Positions 6,872 through 9,178 of a stretch of 9,178 nt of DNA are shown piece after piece. Numbering within the stretch: the first letter of the stretch is position 1; each line of letters opens with the position of its first letter. Source of the DNA: JAVDCA01 sp035764045 (GTDB lineage Bacteria > Pseudomonadota > Alphaproteobacteria > Rhizobiales > Xanthobacteraceae). The translations under genes and the position numbers were made by a program. The DNA lies in the NCBI GenBank assembly GCA_035764045.1, contig DASTZX010000431.1:1-9178 (forward strand), written 5' to 3'. The notes below the pieces were generated by a model. That model was not told where the DNA came from. It did no database searches and worked only from the letters and a program-made list of their open reading frames with translations.

Positions 6872-6914
6872 CTCATGGCTTTCGTGGCAGTTCGAAAATC
6901 TCGAAAACCATGAG
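6872..6914 (+). promoter_or_regulatory. pnp leader hairpin overlapping the ribosome-binding region
   Basis: CTCATGG (6872-6878) pairs with CCATGAG (6908-6914). After one C/A mismatch, TTTCG (6880-6884) pairs with CGAAA (6902-6906), giving 12 pairs in 13 positions around a 17-base loop. The 3' strand contains GAG, the first half of the only Shine-Dalgarno-like run (GAGAGA, 6912-6917) before the pnp ATG at 6926. The stem could therefore restrict ribosome access. PNPase in E. coli represses its own synthesis through a leader duplex cut by RNase III; a similar control here is inference. Confidence 0.5.
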
Positions 6915-6925
6915 AGACAACCACT

Positions 6926-9085
<2,160 letters not shown>

Positions 9086-9110
9086 TCGCTCAAGCCAAAC
9101 CCAGAAAGCG

Positions 9111-9137
9111 AAGGGCGGCCGAGAGGCCGCCCTTTTT
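9111..9137 (+). terminator. Rho-independent terminator after pnp
   Basis: AAGGGCGGCC (9111-9120) pairs with GGCCGCCCTT (9125-9134) around a GAGA tetraloop. The T-run begins inside the 3' arm and reads TTTTTG at 9133-9138, followed by more T-rich sequence. It lies 25 bases after the pnp stop and is the only canonical intrinsic terminator in the window, marking the end of the operon. On the other strand the T-run is too short for good function. Confidence 0.93.
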
Positions 9138-9178
9138 GTTTGTGCTGGCTCCGGAAGAGCGACCTCTCCCGCACGCGG

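Overview
The window is a 5'-truncated, gap-poor stretch of the bacterial transcription/translation/RNA-decay operon: 'nusA - ylxR/ylxQ fusion - infB - rbfA - truB - rpsO - pnp, all on the + strand and followed by an intrinsic terminator. The very high GC content, the gene order, the fused YlxR-L7Ae protein and the wording of conserved blocks in NusA, IF2 and PNPase all point to an alphaproteobacterium of the Hyphomicrobiales, close to the Bradyrhizobium/Rhodopseudomonas/Xanthobacteraceae group. The lineage call comes from remembered family sequences, not from a search.

Layout. Bases 1-1426 hold nusA without its first ~60 codons. After a 5-base gap comes a 238-residue YlxR/L7Ae-type RNA-binding protein, whose stop codon overlaps the infB start (ATGA). 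infB (878 codons) is followed by the first real gap, 4782-4933. Half of that gap is a ~79-bp palindromic element built like a REP doublet (REPIN). rbfA starts 13 bases beyond it and overlaps truB by 8 bases; rpsO begins 2 bases after truB. The second gap, 6671-6925, lies between rpsO and pnp and holds a series of hairpins, the last of which covers part of the pnp ribosome-binding site. pnp (719 codons) ends at 9085. A GC-rich hairpin with a T-run at 9111-9137 closes the operon. The last ~40 bases hold nothing I can name.

How the genes work together: NusA acts on elongating RNA polymerase; YlxR/L7Ae is an RNA-binding accessory factor; IF2 starts translation; RbfA and S15 act in 30S assembly; TruB makes pseudouridine-55 in tRNA; PNPase degrades RNA. 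Overlapping or near-abutting genes suggest co-transcription and translational coupling up to rpsO. The rpsO-pnp gap is where separate control of pnp would be expected, as in enterobacteria.

No new protein system is present. The points worth a second look are non-coding: the REPIN-like repeat inserted between infB and rbfA, and the structured pnp leader.
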